A DNA stretch of 64,000 nt. It comes from an uncultured Prevotellaceae bacterium (lineage in GTDB: Bacteria; Bacteroidota; Bacteroidia; Bacteroidales; Bacteroidaceae). The stretch is from contig OMWI01000011.1 in the NCBI GenBank assembly GCA_900314715.1, positions 1 to 64,000 on the forward strand. The letters are read 5' to 3'. The position numbers were made by a program, and so were the translations under genes. Shown here piece after piece: positions 33,517-42,300 of the stretch (position 1 is the stretch's first letter; each line of letters begins with the position of its first letter). The notes under the pieces are model-generated. The model was not told the origin of the DNA, did not search any database, and saw only the letters and a list, made by a program, of their open reading frames with translations.

Positions 33517-35574
33517 TCACCACTTAAACAACGAAAACCTGTATTTTCCTCCTACCATTACCCAAATACCTGGTTGTAGAACAGAACCGATGTCGTAATA
33601 TCGGTGGTTAGTCAGGTTGTCGATGTTTACATAAAGACTATATTTTGGTGAATCCCATTGGATTTTTGCGTCAATCTTGGAATAGGGAGTAAAACCATTG
33701 GTACGTTGTTGCCATCTGTATTGACAACTGGCCGATAGGTGTTTCCATATCCTTTGTGATAGTTGTACGGTCACTTTATGACGCAAGTATTCCAATGCGT
33801 AGAGGGATTTATAAATGGTATGTTCGGTTTCATGCTCTTGGTGGATATATGCATAGCCTACTTTTAATTGCGGTAATGAAACATTACTATGAGGAGCCAA
33901 TATCGCAAGGTCGATGTTAGCGGTAATACTTGCACCAACATTATCCACCTTTCCGATGTTTAGAGCGTGGTATTTGGTGCTTTCCGCACTTTCAAACACC
34001 CAATCGATTAAGTTGTTTCCATGACTATAAAATGCGCTTGTAGCAATTTCCATGTATGGGTAAAGCCATTTGCTCACCACCTTAAATGTATTGTTCTTCT
34101 CTGGCTTGAGATTGATGTCACCTTGTTGTGCTACGTTGTTGGTATACATGTCGGTATACGTAGGCACACGAATGGCATTATTCCAAGAAGCCGTTAGTTT
34201 CCAATGGTTAGACGGTCGAAAACTGATGTCTATTCCAGGACTAACCGATGATGTGGAAGATAATTGTGAAGTAGGGGGCGTGATGTGATTGAACAACAAA
34301 CCAGCGGAGATGATCCAATGATTCAAGAGAATGTTATGTTCGGCAAAAACGCTGATATTCGTTCTGTCGCCTTTCTTGTCGTATTTCCTATTGCTTCCGC
34401 TGATGTCTTTCCAATCCTTTTCATCCAAGAGTTCTCCGTAAGCCGTACTTAACAGATGTTCTTTTCGTAAGTCGGAACCGATGGAAGTCTTTCCCCATCG
34501 TGAATTGAACAGAAAGTTAAGTGATGCTCCATAGACATTCATCGTGTGATAGTTCTCCCCGTTCTTTGCCCCTTCTTGGTTTCTGATTAGTTGATAGTGG
34601 TCGTTGAATTGATTGAAATATAAGGTCGGTGAAATCGTTACATGTTGGTTGAGAGAGATGTTTGCCGCTAATGAAAAAATCGCATGTCGCGTCTTTTCGT
34701 ATTGGTTGTTGTATTTAGGACTATAAAATGTGTTGGCTCCATAGCTTTGCGTACTGGCCGCCAATTGCCAGTTGAGGTCAATCATTCTACTTCCCCATCT
34801 ACCTTGATAGAAAAGTCTGCCTTTCTTGAAGTCATTGTTGTCGGTACCTCCGTCACTTCTGCCATAGCCACCGCTTATCAAATGACTATGTTTGTCGTTC
34901 GGCTCAATGAACAATTGTCCTTCTCCCGTTACGGTTCCATGCATTCCACCTTCCACGGCAGTTTGCATGTCGTAATCGTTTTTCTTGTTTTTCGTTACGA
35001 TATTGATAGCCCCACTAAAGGCAGAGGAACCAAAGATGCGTGAAGCAGCGCCTTCGAGAATCTCGATGCGTTCAATGTCGGAAAGAGAAACGGGGAAATC
35101 GGATGCGTTATGACCAGTTTGTGGGTTTGAGATGTTGATGCCATTCAAGAGAATGGTGATTTGGTCGAACGTGCCGCCATTGATGGAGATGTCCGTCTGT
35201 ACTCCAAAGCCACCGCGTTGACGGACATCCACGCCCGTGGCTAATTTTAATAAATCGTTGATACTTGTTGCCTGAGTACGCTCAATGTCATCGCGATTGA
35301 TGAGGGCAACAATCCTGGGGCTTTGCCAAGCGGACAATGGCGCTCGCGAACCCGTGACAATCACTTCATCGAGTCGCACTTCCTGTTGGTTGAGCGTGTC
35401 GCTTGCCAATTCCGTTCGGATGCTTACCCCGTTGGCTTTGGCGTAAGTCAGCGTAGGAACGGATAATGTTCCAATGATAACGACACGTCCCAAACATGCA
35501 AAAAGCGCATACCCCTTACGGGTAAACTGCTTGAAGATGATTGCCTTCTGCTTGTTGAATGTTGGTTTATACAT
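33517..35574 (-). CDS. BtuB-like TonB-dependent outer-membrane receptor
   Basis: 685-aa outer-membrane transporter. After a long N-terminal leader (about 46 residues, with FTRKGYALFACLGR before the hydrophobic part) comes a TonB-box-like segment (LDEVIVTGSRAP), the plug domain (DLLKLATGVDVRQRGGFGVQTDISINGG) and a beta-barrel ending in an aromatic (KYRFSLFKW). The plug resembles cobalamin/siderophore receptors; B12 would fit the B12-dependent ribonucleotide reductase in this window, but no cobalamin riboswitch precedes it. The substrate is therefore an inference. Confidence 0.8.
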   Translation of the reverse strand: MYKPTFNKQKAIIFKQFTRKGYALFACLGRVVIIGTLSVPTLTYAKANGVSIRTELASDTLNQQEVRLDEVIVTGSRAPLSAWQSPRIVALINRDDIERTQATSINDLLKLATGVDVRQRGGFGVQTDISINGGTFDQITILLNGINISNPQTGHNASDFPVSLSDIERIEILEGAASRIFGSSAFSGAINIVTKNKKNDYDMQTAVEGGMHGTVTGEGQLFIEPNDKHSHLISGGYGRSDGGTDNNDFKKGRLFYQGRWGSRMIDLNWQLAASTQSYGANTFYSPKYNNQYEKTRHAIFSLAANISLNQHVTISPTLYFNQFNDHYQLIRNQEGAKNGENYHTMNVYGASLNFLFNSRWGKTSIGSDLRKEHLLSTAYGELLDEKDWKDISGSNRKYDKKGDRTNISVFAEHNILLNHWIISAGLLFNHITPPTSQLSSTSSVSPGIDISFRPSNHWKLTASWNNAIRVPTYTDMYTNNVAQQGDINLKPEKNNTFKVVSKWLYPYMEIATSAFYSHGNNLIDWVFESAESTKYHALNIGKVDNVGASITANIDLAILAPHSNVSLPQLKVGYAYIHQEHETEHTIYKSLYALEYLRHKVTVQLSQRIWKHLSASCQYRWQQRTNGFTPYSKIDAKIQWDSPKYSLYVNIDNLTNHRYYDIGSVLQPGIWVMVGGKYRFSLFKW

Positions 35575-35597
35575 AAATAAATGAATAAAAGAAAGTG

Positions 35598-35605
35598 CAA
35601 AAGTA
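35598..35605 (-). promoter_or_regulatory. Probable -7 element for the TonB receptor gene
   Basis: Minus strand TACTTTTG followed by C, matching TAnnTTTG, 23 bp before the start codon. Confidence 0.5.
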
Positions 35606-35662
35606 CGAAAGAAAGACTAAATAAACGAATGTTAATCCCGAAAAAAGTCCGATGATGAGAAG

Positions 35663-35955
35663 TGAGTTGAGTGTTTAGTGTTTAGTGTTTAGTGTTGAAT
35701 GTTTAGTGTTGAGTGTTGAGTGTTTAATGTGTTATCATTGACCATTGAAGATTGAAAAAAGCAATTCACAATTCTCAATTCGCAATTAGCAAATAGACTA
35801 TTCTCTTGCTTCTTGCTTCTTGCTTCTAACCATCTTACTTTCTCAACACTAAACACTCAACACTCAACACTAAACACTAAACACTCAACACTAAACACTC
35901 AACACTCAACACTCAACACTCAACACTAAACACTTAACACTCAACACTCAACATT
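35663..35955. repeat. Inverted arrays of 7-bp units (AACACTA/AACACTC family)
   Basis: Left arm 35663-35734 reads TTTAGTG, TTGAGTG units; right arm 35844-35955 reads AACACTA, AACACTC units, so the two arms are reverse complements and could fold into a very long hairpin. Between them lie CAATTCA/CAATTCT units and TTGCTTC units, also with a 7-bp period. No gene is seen in this 380-bp gap. Confidence 0.75.
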
Positions 35956-37327
35956 AAAAACAAACTTCAATCGCAAGCGGTTGTTGTGGGATGTTCTTGG
36001 GTAATGTGATGATGAGGCGACCGTTTTCGTATTTCGTTTTGAGTCGCTTGTTGGTAGATAGCAGACGAGCACTCTTTATCTTCTTGTCACAATTCCATGA
36101 TATTTCCGTCGGTAGGTTTTCGCCTTCTTGCAAAGGATAAAGGGCGTAAAGTTGTTTACCGTCTTTAGATTGCGTAAACCATACGTTTCCCTCATGGTAA
36201 TATGGTGTTGGGACGGTGTTAAAGATAGCTTTGCCATTTTGACGTAACCATTTACCAATCTCCCTTAACCGTTCCTCTGCAGCTGGTTCGATGATGCCTT
36301 CTGGCGTGGGACCAACACCTAACACCATGTTGCCTCCCTTAGCCACAATCTCAATCAGCGTGTTGATAACCTTTTGTGCACTCTTCCAATGTGGTTTCTT
36401 CACGTATCCCCAATCATCACTTAGTGGAATGCAACTCTCCCACGGGTAGTTCAATTGTTTTTCGGGAATCGTTCGCTCTGGTGTTTGGTAGTTTTCGTAT
36501 GGTCCGTGAATGGTTCGGTCAACGATAAGGATTCCTGGTTGATGCTTGCGAGCCATTTGAGCGATGTTGGGCATATTGATGTCTTGTCCTCTGTTTTCAG
36601 GACACACCCAACCACCATCCAACCAAAGAATGTCTACGTTGCCATATCGTGATAATATCTCTTCAATCTGTCGATAGGTGAATTGCTGGAATCGCTTCCA
36701 TCGTTCGGGATATTGCTTGATGGGGTAATTGACGTTGCGCCCTTTCTTGCCATAGACATCCCACCAGTACATTTGCGAGTGCCAGTCGGGTTTAGAGAAA
36801 TACGTTCCTATCGAAAAGTCCTTTTCCCTAAATGCCTGTAACACATATTGCAATACGTCGCGTTTAGGGTGATTGCGAAAGGCATGATGGGCAATAGAAA
36901 AGTCCGTTTCGTGAGAATCAAACATGCAAAAGCCATCGTGATGCTTCGTGGTGAAAATCATGTAACGCATTCCTGCATCCTGACAGATGGAAGCCCATTG
37001 TGAGGGATTGAATTGCGTAGGACAAAACTCGTCTGCCAATGAGAAATACCAATCCATATATTGTTGGTAGGTGAGGGTAGTGTCTCGCGTAATCCAGTCT
37101 TCGTCACAGATAGACCATGACTCCACGATTCCAGGCACGGCATATAATCCCCAATGAATGAGCACCCCGAATTTAAGGTCTTGCCAATCCTTTAGTTTCT
37201 TTACTACTTGTTGGTCGGTAGGCCATACATATTCGCTGGATTGTTCGTGGATGTTGCCTTGGGCGAAAGATAGGCTTAATAGGCAAATGGTGAAATAGGA
37301 AGTTATGAGGATTCTGAGGCTTTTCAT
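35954..37327 (-). CDS. GH29 family alpha-L-fucosidase
   Basis: Exported exo-fucosidase (457 aa, signal peptide to about SFAQG). GH29 features: FGVLIHWGLYAVPGIVESW, the HHDGF motif in TKHHDGFCMFDS, and the likely nucleophile Asp in DILWLDGGWV. The C-terminal part is a beta-sandwich. It releases fucose from host or plant glycans. It is encoded in the same direction as, and downstream of, a sugar mutarotase, which suggests uptake and use of the released sugar. Confidence 0.9.
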   Translation of the reverse strand: MKSLRILITSYFTICLLSLSFAQGNIHEQSSEYVWPTDQQVVKKLKDWQDLKFGVLIHWGLYAVPGIVESWSICDEDWITRDTTLTYQQYMDWYFSLADEFCPTQFNPSQWASICQDAGMRYMIFTTKHHDGFCMFDSHETDFSIAHHAFRNHPKRDVLQYVLQAFREKDFSIGTYFSKPDWHSQMYWWDVYGKKGRNVNYPIKQYPERWKRFQQFTYRQIEEILSRYGNVDILWLDGGWVCPENRGQDINMPNIAQMARKHQPGILIVDRTIHGPYENYQTPERTIPEKQLNYPWESCIPLSDDWGYVKKPHWKSAQKVINTLIEIVAKGGNMVLGVGPTPEGIIEPAAEERLREIGKWLRQNGKAIFNTVPTPYYHEGNVWFTQSKDGKQLYALYPLQEGENLPTEISWNCDKKIKSARLLSTNKRLKTKYENGRLIITLPKNIPQQPLAIEVCF

Positions 37328-37404
37328 GAAAGGGAATATGATGGATTGTTTTAGGTGTTGTCAGTCTTATAAACCCAATAGGTTATTAGGTTCCATGAAG
37401 TTAG

Positions 37405-37436
37405 TTCCCCAAAAGTCCGATTGGGCTTTTGGGGAA
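37405..37436 (-). terminator. Hairpin after the mutarotase gene
   Basis: TTCCCCAAAAGTCC, four-base loop, GGGCTTTTGGGGAA (one G-U type mismatch), directly after the stop at 37449 on the minus strand. There is no long T tail. Confidence 0.6.
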
Positions 37437-37448
37437 TGTCGTAAATGC

Positions 37449-37766
37449 TTAATCCATGTGGAATAATTCGTCGAGCGGAATGCTGATAGGACTATTGTCG
37501 GGATTCGTGTCCATGATATCAGCCATCATGTCCCACCATTTCTGCGTGATAGGATCTACGTCGGTGGTGTCTTGACTATTGGTTTCTTTGCTGCACTCTT
37601 GGTAAGCAAACAGGATGTTGGTGTCTTTGTCCCAATAGATACTGTAGTTGCTCACGCCTTGGTCCTTAATCATCTGTTTCAACTCTGGCCAAATGGCAGC
37701 ATGACGTTTTGCGTACTCTTCCTCACAACCTGGTTTGAGGAACATTTTGAATGCGAATCTTTTCAT
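37449..37766 (-). CDS. RhaM/DUF718 family L-sugar mutarotase (L-rhamnose or L-fucose)
   Basis: 105-aa enzyme interconverting alpha and beta anomers of an L-sugar. Family features: RFAFKMFLKPGCEEEYAKRHAAIWPEL at the start, SNYSIYWDKDTNILFAY, and a late KWWDMMADIM. Members beside fucosidases act in fucose use, those beside rhamnosidases in rhamnose use; the adjacent GH29 gene argues for fucose. Cytoplasmic, full length. Confidence 0.85.
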   Translation of the reverse strand: MKRFAFKMFLKPGCEEEYAKRHAAIWPELKQMIKDQGVSNYSIYWDKDTNILFAYQECSKETNSQDTTDVDPITQKWWDMMADIMDTNPDNSPISIPLDELFHMD

Positions 37767-37806
37767 GATGTGTATGTTTAAAGGTAAATAGTCATGATTT
37801 AGATTG

Positions 37807-37814
37807 CAAAGTTA
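37807..37814 (-). promoter_or_regulatory. Probable -7 element for mutarotase-fucosidase genes
   Basis: Minus strand TAACTTTG followed by C, matching TAnnTTTG, 41 bp before the mutarotase ATG. Confidence 0.45.
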
Positions 37815-37817
37815 CGA

Positions 37818-38039
37818 TTAATTTTCGATAATCCTCATTTTTACAAGAGAAAAGTGATGTCTGGCAATAATCACATCTGGGATGTGGTGCAAAATTTGGT
37901 GTTTATTATCGTCTGCATTAGTTGTTCGGAATTTCCGAACAACTGCATCTTGCTCCAATTCTTTATCTGCAAAACGCATGTTCACGTTCACTCTTCCTTC
38001 ATCATCCCTATATAGTATCAGTTTGTTTTCCTTGTTCAT
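37818..38039 (-). pseudogene. Decayed RhuM-like gene remnant
   Basis: 73 codons. The beginning (MNKENKLILYRDDEGRVNVNMRFADKEL) looks like the N-terminus of virulence-associated RhuM proteins, and the next part (VVRKFRTTNADDN, then PDVIIA) resembles a segment lying some 60 or more residues further on in intact members. The HTH-bearing stretch between them is missing and the end is out of register, so I read it as an internally deleted fragment. Intact members are often in mobile or restriction-modification neighbourhoods. It flanks the proposed stress system. Confidence 0.5.
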
Positions 38040-38071
38040 ATTGTTTTACATTATATTATACGATTACCCAT

Positions 38072-38854
38072 TTACATCATTGCAATAGAATAATCATCAT
38101 GACCAATAAGTCCCTTTTTCTTTATTCCTTTTATGTGATTCGTAAGTAGAAAACCACGATTACTATTCTTTAGTTTTTGAATAACGTCCTTTTGAAAATC
38201 AATGGTATTCATTTCCATTGCCGTTTTGATAAAATTACTATTTTTTGTTTGAGCTTTGATAACTTCTTGCAATTCCTCTGCGTAATGCTCAAAATGTGTT
38301 ACTTCGTACATCATTAATATATAATGTGCCAAAGCATCACTGGCAGCAAAAACAATACAATCCTTTGTTATTTTGAATTTTCCAGTTCTAAATCCTTTTT
38401 TTTCTAAAGGGTCTTTGCAATTAATCAAATAGGGAGGATTGTTGAAGTCTGCCAAACGAGTAAATGAATGTTGTAATTCGCCAGACTTCATGTTATAACA
38501 GAAAGCTACACTATCTCCATAACTAATCCATTCCCCATTCTTCCAAACTGCTACCAATGTGGCAAATGAACCTTCATCGTAAAACTTGTTTAGGAACATT
38601 CCACCTATAATCTTAGCCTTTTCCTCACAATCGTTATAGAAAGGTTCCCAAATCCTTTCAATCCATTTGTCAAAAGCCTTGAAACTTTTGATGGGTTTGT
38701 CTGGTAAATGAGCTACCAAATAATGAGACCAGTATTCGGCAAATACTCCACCACCTCCAGCTCCATCAGATACGGCTATAAAACATTCCTTTGCGATAGC
38801 TGCATCTTCATTTGTAATATTCTCTTCGAATTTTGCTAATGATATTGCTCTCAT
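38072..38854 (-). CDS. PP2C-type serine/threonine phosphatase
   Basis: 260-aa cytoplasmic phosphatase, the last gene of a six-gene operon. Metal-binding motifs of the PP2C family are visible: NEDA near the N-terminus, AVSDGAGGGG, then YGDSVAF, FAASDALAHYI and the terminal GHDDYSIAMM. It abuts the DarT-VWA gene with no gap. In TerY-P type systems a PP2C reverses phosphorylation by the partner kinase; here two kinase genes lie in the same operon, which makes them its likely opponents. Confidence 0.85.
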   Translation of the reverse strand: MRAISLAKFEENITNEDAAIAKECFIAVSDGAGGGGVFAEYWSHYLVAHLPDKPIKSFKAFDKWIERIWEPFYNDCEEKAKIIGGMFLNKFYDEGSFATLVAVWKNGEWISYGDSVAFCYNMKSGELQHSFTRLADFNNPPYLINCKDPLEKKGFRTGKFKITKDCIVFAASDALAHYILMMYEVTHFEHYAEELQEVIKAQTKNSNFIKTAMEMNTIDFQKDVIQKLKNSNRGFLLTNHIKGIKKKGLIGHDDYSIAMM

Positions 38855-40300
38855 TTACCTTTGGCTTATATTTGTGGGTGTTCCTATATCCATTAGTTGC
38901 ATTAACCTTGAAGTATCTACATTAACAGACATTGCCACATGCCTGACATTTCCTGCACTAATTTTCATCTTCGTTTCAATATCTGCATTATAACGCTCTG
39001 GCAACAAACTCGACATGTCATAAAGCAATTCTGAATATTTATCACCTTTCAATTCTGACTTATTGACAGGAAGTATTATCTGTTCTAAACTATTTGGTGT
39101 GATATGAATATTCCATAAAAGGACATTTCCATCATTGGTAAACATGGATTTTAACTCATTAGCTTGTTGGATTAGTTGTTCTCTTGTGGCATCTGTAAAT
39201 TGCCCATCTGTAATATTTATGATAGTAGGTGGATAGCAGTCTTTATCATGATGTTCTACCATCCATTTTTCAAGTAACTGCTTGGCTCTATCAAAAGCCT
39301 TATGAACATGTGTCCAATGTCCATCACATTTTGTTTCTATCCATTGATTTTTCTCAATTTCCTTAATTTGAGTTCCTTTACGAGTCCTTACTTCTTCTCG
39401 AACAATTATTTTTTTATAAGGATTCTTCTTTATTTCTTCTGGTGAAACAAAATCCCTTCCAGCCAAGGTCCCATTCCATCCACTATAAACCTCATGACCG
39501 TAACCAATGACAGCAATATCATAATAATGCCTCACTTCATCCATCTTTACACATCTCAATATCAAGTTATATATTTGTTTGTTCACAATACGAGCAACAG
39601 CCTCTGCTAACGATATTTGTTCACCATAGAGATTTGTCATTCGTTTCATTGATACAGATTGATCTACCAAGAAAATAAATGCCGTAGGCGTATTTCTTGT
39701 AATTTGTGCCGTATATGGATTCTTGATTTGTAAAGCCTTTGGCTTCGATGGAATAGGAAAGCCAAAGTTTCCAATGTTTTTGATAAACTCCAATGGAATG
39801 AAATTCTTGACTAATATTTCCGCTTGGAAGTATGGCTGCTCTTCTTCTGCTAAATCGAAATGAGAACGAGCTTTCACCGACTGGAAATGTATTTTCTTGA
39901 AATCCTCCAAAGTATTACCTCTGTTAGCCCCATTCCTTGTAGCATTCATATTGGCATACTTGCTGTCTTGCCAGTAAATAACCTCTGGGTCAATCTCTAA
40001 TATAACAGGATTAGATACTCGTCCATCTCGCATGGCTACAAACATCATAGGATGTTGCGTAGTGAAACTAATCCTCACATAATGTTGAAGATCGTCCCTT
40101 CTGTCTAAATCTCTTGATAATTGGTCTCCACCTGGTTTAGCTATCTTTATTCCTTTACGTTCACAGTCCATCCAAGAATATAATCCTCCATTCTTGATGA
40201 TTGATTCTAAGTTGTCTCTATCCGTAAAATGATAGAGTTTTGCTATCTTATGTTGGTCGAGTATAGTTTTATATTCTTGCCAATTACTCTTTTTCTCCAT
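38855..40300 (-). CDS. DarT-like ADP-ribosyltransferase fused to a VWA domain
   Basis: 481-aa protein with two domains. Residues about 15-190 match the DarT (DUF4433) DNA ADP-ribosyltransferase: LYHFTDRDNLESIIKNGGL, HYVRISFTTQHPMMF, and QAEILVKNFIP, where the Glu corresponds to the catalytic Glu of DarT (KxAEFLV). Residues about 200-450 are a von Willebrand A domain with a MIDAS motif DQSVS and a later NITDGQF. No signal peptide. DarT enzymes modify single-stranded DNA bases using NAD+. The VWA, neighbouring kinases and PP2C resemble the TerY-P triad. I infer a toxin whose activity or assembly is set by phosphorylation or metal-dependent VWA binding; this is not demonstrated. Confidence 0.8.
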   Translation of the reverse strand: MEKKSNWQEYKTILDQHKIAKLYHFTDRDNLESIIKNGGLYSWMDCERKGIKIAKPGGDQLSRDLDRRDDLQHYVRISFTTQHPMMFVAMRDGRVSNPVILEIDPEVIYWQDSKYANMNATRNGANRGNTLEDFKKIHFQSVKARSHFDLAEEEQPYFQAEILVKNFIPLEFIKNIGNFGFPIPSKPKALQIKNPYTAQITRNTPTAFIFLVDQSVSMKRMTNLYGEQISLAEAVARIVNKQIYNLILRCVKMDEVRHYYDIAVIGYGHEVYSGWNGTLAGRDFVSPEEIKKNPYKKIIVREEVRTRKGTQIKEIEKNQWIETKCDGHWTHVHKAFDRAKQLLEKWMVEHHDKDCYPPTIINITDGQFTDATREQLIQQANELKSMFTNDGNVLLWNIHITPNSLEQIILPVNKSELKGDKYSELLYDMSSLLPERYNADIETKMKISAGNVRHVAMSVNVDTSRLMQLMDIGTPTNISQR

Positions 40301-40311
40301 AGAACATTCCT

Positions 40312-40935
40312 TTATTGATTAAACAAATCTAATTCTACGTTATTGCATTTCTGCAAAGTTTCTTCTATTTTCGAGTTTTCATAATGCCCGTATGGGTATA
40401 TGCCTTCCACGTATGCCTTTATGAGTGATGCATGTGATAGAGGTTTCTTTGCATTCTCCACGTCACTATTCGTATCATAGTCCAATAATATGATAGTTTT
40501 GTTTTTACTTGCTTCCCTCAATCGTTCTATGATGTTTGCCACCTTGTTCTCAAGCACCCATTTATATGTAGGTATATAAATCAGCTTCCTTGCCTCAATA
40601 TAGTTTAGCAATTCCGTTCCATTAACACCTTTTCTATGCCCCAATGGTTTCCCGAATCTACGCACAGTCCTTTTAATATTTTTCATCGTGTCGTTTTTGA
40701 ACAGCTGAATGTCCACATCACAACTCTCAAACACCTTTAAACCTTGCCATATAGCTTCGACACACGTTGCCGTATATCCCTTACTAAATGGTACAGGTAT
40801 TCCACCATGCGGATAGAAAGGACTCAGTTTTATTAAACCGTCTTTTGCTCCGCTTGTAACATCTGCCAGTATAGCATTGGGATATTTCTTCAATATCGTC
40901 TCAGGCTTCTTCCGTTTTGATTCTATTATTATCAT
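40312..40935 (-). CDS. DUF6939-like protein, possible NADAR-related antitoxin
   Basis: 207-aa cytoplasmic protein. From memory the pattern (ADVTSGAKDGLIKLSPFYPHGG, VEAIWQGLKVFE, IKRTVRRFGKPLGHRKG, LLDYDTN, PLSHASLIKAY) fits the family named DUF6939; I cannot confirm this. The segment FYPHGGIPVP...TCVEAIWQGLKVF is reminiscent of the NADAR motif (SNF..., E-x-x-xQ-x-x-K), and NADAR proteins can remove ADP-ribose from DNA and partner with DarT. It sits directly upstream of the DarT-VWA gene (11-bp gap). An antitoxin role is therefore a hypothesis based on weak motif similarity and position. Confidence 0.5.
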   Translation of the reverse strand: MIIIESKRKKPETILKKYPNAILADVTSGAKDGLIKLSPFYPHGGIPVPFSKGYTATCVEAIWQGLKVFESCDVDIQLFKNDTMKNIKRTVRRFGKPLGHRKGVNGTELLNYIEARKLIYIPTYKWVLENKVANIIERLREASKNKTIILLDYDTNSDVENAKKPLSHASLIKAYVEGIYPYGHYENSKIEETLQKCNNVELDLFNQ

Positions 40936-40951
40936 TTTTCTGTTTTGTTGT

Positions 40952-42292
40952 TTAATTATCCTCGTATTCAGGAAATATCCAATAACCTTCTTTTATCATT
41001 TTATTTAATTTTTTCTTTGCTATTTTGATTGCTTCATCTATATCTGCATATACTGCCAAAGGAATGGAGGAAAACTCATTGCAAAAATAAATATCGCGAA
41101 CTACATTATAGCGACTTATTTTATTGATAGGAATATCATATAAATTTATATCTTCAAACATTCCCACACAAAATTCCTTCGTAAATAATTGAAATGCTTT
41201 ATCATAATCAAACACATCATTTTTTGTACACTCCTTTGCATATATTAATTGGAGATTGTATATACATTCGTATTCTTGTTCACCACTCATAAATTTTTTA
41301 TAAACTACACGAACAAAAGGTTTCTCTTTTCCATAATTCCTTGTTTTGTATATTTTGGACATAATAGCTTTTCCATATATAGGAGCCTGCCAACTAATAG
41401 AAATATGATTATTTACAATACTCAAAAAAGATTCACGATTTATTAATAAAAACAATATACTAACATAAGTATTAACAACAGAATCTTCTAATTGGATAAT
41501 TTGCTTAACTATATTACTACTATTAATATTTAAATAATCATTTTTGGAAAATAACAGTCTATCTTGAGCTCCATAATCTTTCAATAATGATGGATTAAGT
41601 GAAATAACTCTGAGAGAAAGAAGAATAGAAATAATAGGAAAATCATCGATATGCTCATCAAAATCATTCTCTGTACGTTGTGGATGACGGAAATCAGGTG
41701 AACCCATTTCACGAGCCTTTTGGTCTTTCATCGCAGGAACAAACATCCCATCGTAATCGACAAGCACGAGCGTACAGTCTTCTCGAACTATAATGTTGTC
41801 AGGCTTTAGGTCACCATGAGCAAATGGCTGAAGAATAAGCCATTGAGCCAACTGACTGAAACCATACGCCAATTTTTCGAGACCAGACTTGTCATTAAGA
41901 TTCTCACGCACTTTTTTGTCGAGTGTTTTGCCTTCCACCCAATCCATTAACAATACAGGGAACTCTGTTTCTGTAGTCTGGTCTGTATCTACAAACAGTT
42001 CCTTCTCCAAATATCGTATAGAAACAAGGTAAGGCGACGAGACTTTATTTAATTCACTCGCTATTTCACAATAAGCTTCCTTCCGACCTTCTTGTTCCTT
42101 TGTGAAACACTTTACAGCATAGAGTTTTCCGCTTTGTTCATCTTTCATCTTGAACACAACAGCAAAGTTACCATTCGTCATAACAGGCAGTCCGTCATTA
42201 TCCAATACTGGTCTTAGATAACTCAGTTCATCTAAATTATCTTCTGCCGCTTTAATGGCTTCAATATATTCTGAAACTAAGGGATAATTCAT
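40952..42292 (-). CDS. Serine/threonine protein kinase with unique C-terminal domain
   Basis: 446-aa Hanks-type kinase. The glycine-rich loop region is GNFAVVFKMK, the ATP-binding Lys is in LYAVKCF, the catalytic loop is HGDLKPDN, and DYDGM stands where DFG is usual; the activation segment is MGSPDFRHPQR. All catalytic residues are present, so it should be active. Residues 290-446 show no domain I recognise. The ATG at 42292 is chosen because it aligns with the second kinase (NYPLVSEYIEAI versus FPLISEYIEAI); a TTG at 42304 would overlap the preceding stop. Its first about 270 residues are a near-duplicate of the kinase encoded upstream. Confidence 0.85.
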   Translation of the reverse strand: MNYPLVSEYIEAIKAAEDNLDELSYLRPVLDNDGLPVMTNGNFAVVFKMKDEQSGKLYAVKCFTKEQEGRKEAYCEIASELNKVSSPYLVSIRYLEKELFVDTDQTTETEFPVLLMDWVEGKTLDKKVRENLNDKSGLEKLAYGFSQLAQWLILQPFAHGDLKPDNIIVREDCTLVLVDYDGMFVPAMKDQKAREMGSPDFRHPQRTENDFDEHIDDFPIISILLSLRVISLNPSLLKDYGAQDRLLFSKNDYLNINSSNIVKQIIQLEDSVVNTYVSILFLLINRESFLSIVNNHISISWQAPIYGKAIMSKIYKTRNYGKEKPFVRVVYKKFMSGEQEYECIYNLQLIYAKECTKNDVFDYDKAFQLFTKEFCVGMFEDINLYDIPINKISRYNVVRDIYFCNEFSSIPLAVYADIDEAIKIAKKKLNKMIKEGYWIFPEYEDN

Positions 42293-42300
42293 GTTATATC

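Noticed and set aside
37818-38039. Functional small antitoxin for the DarT-VWA operon
   Set aside because: It sits after the operon on the same strand but aligns better with pieces of RhuM, so a remnant is the simpler reading.
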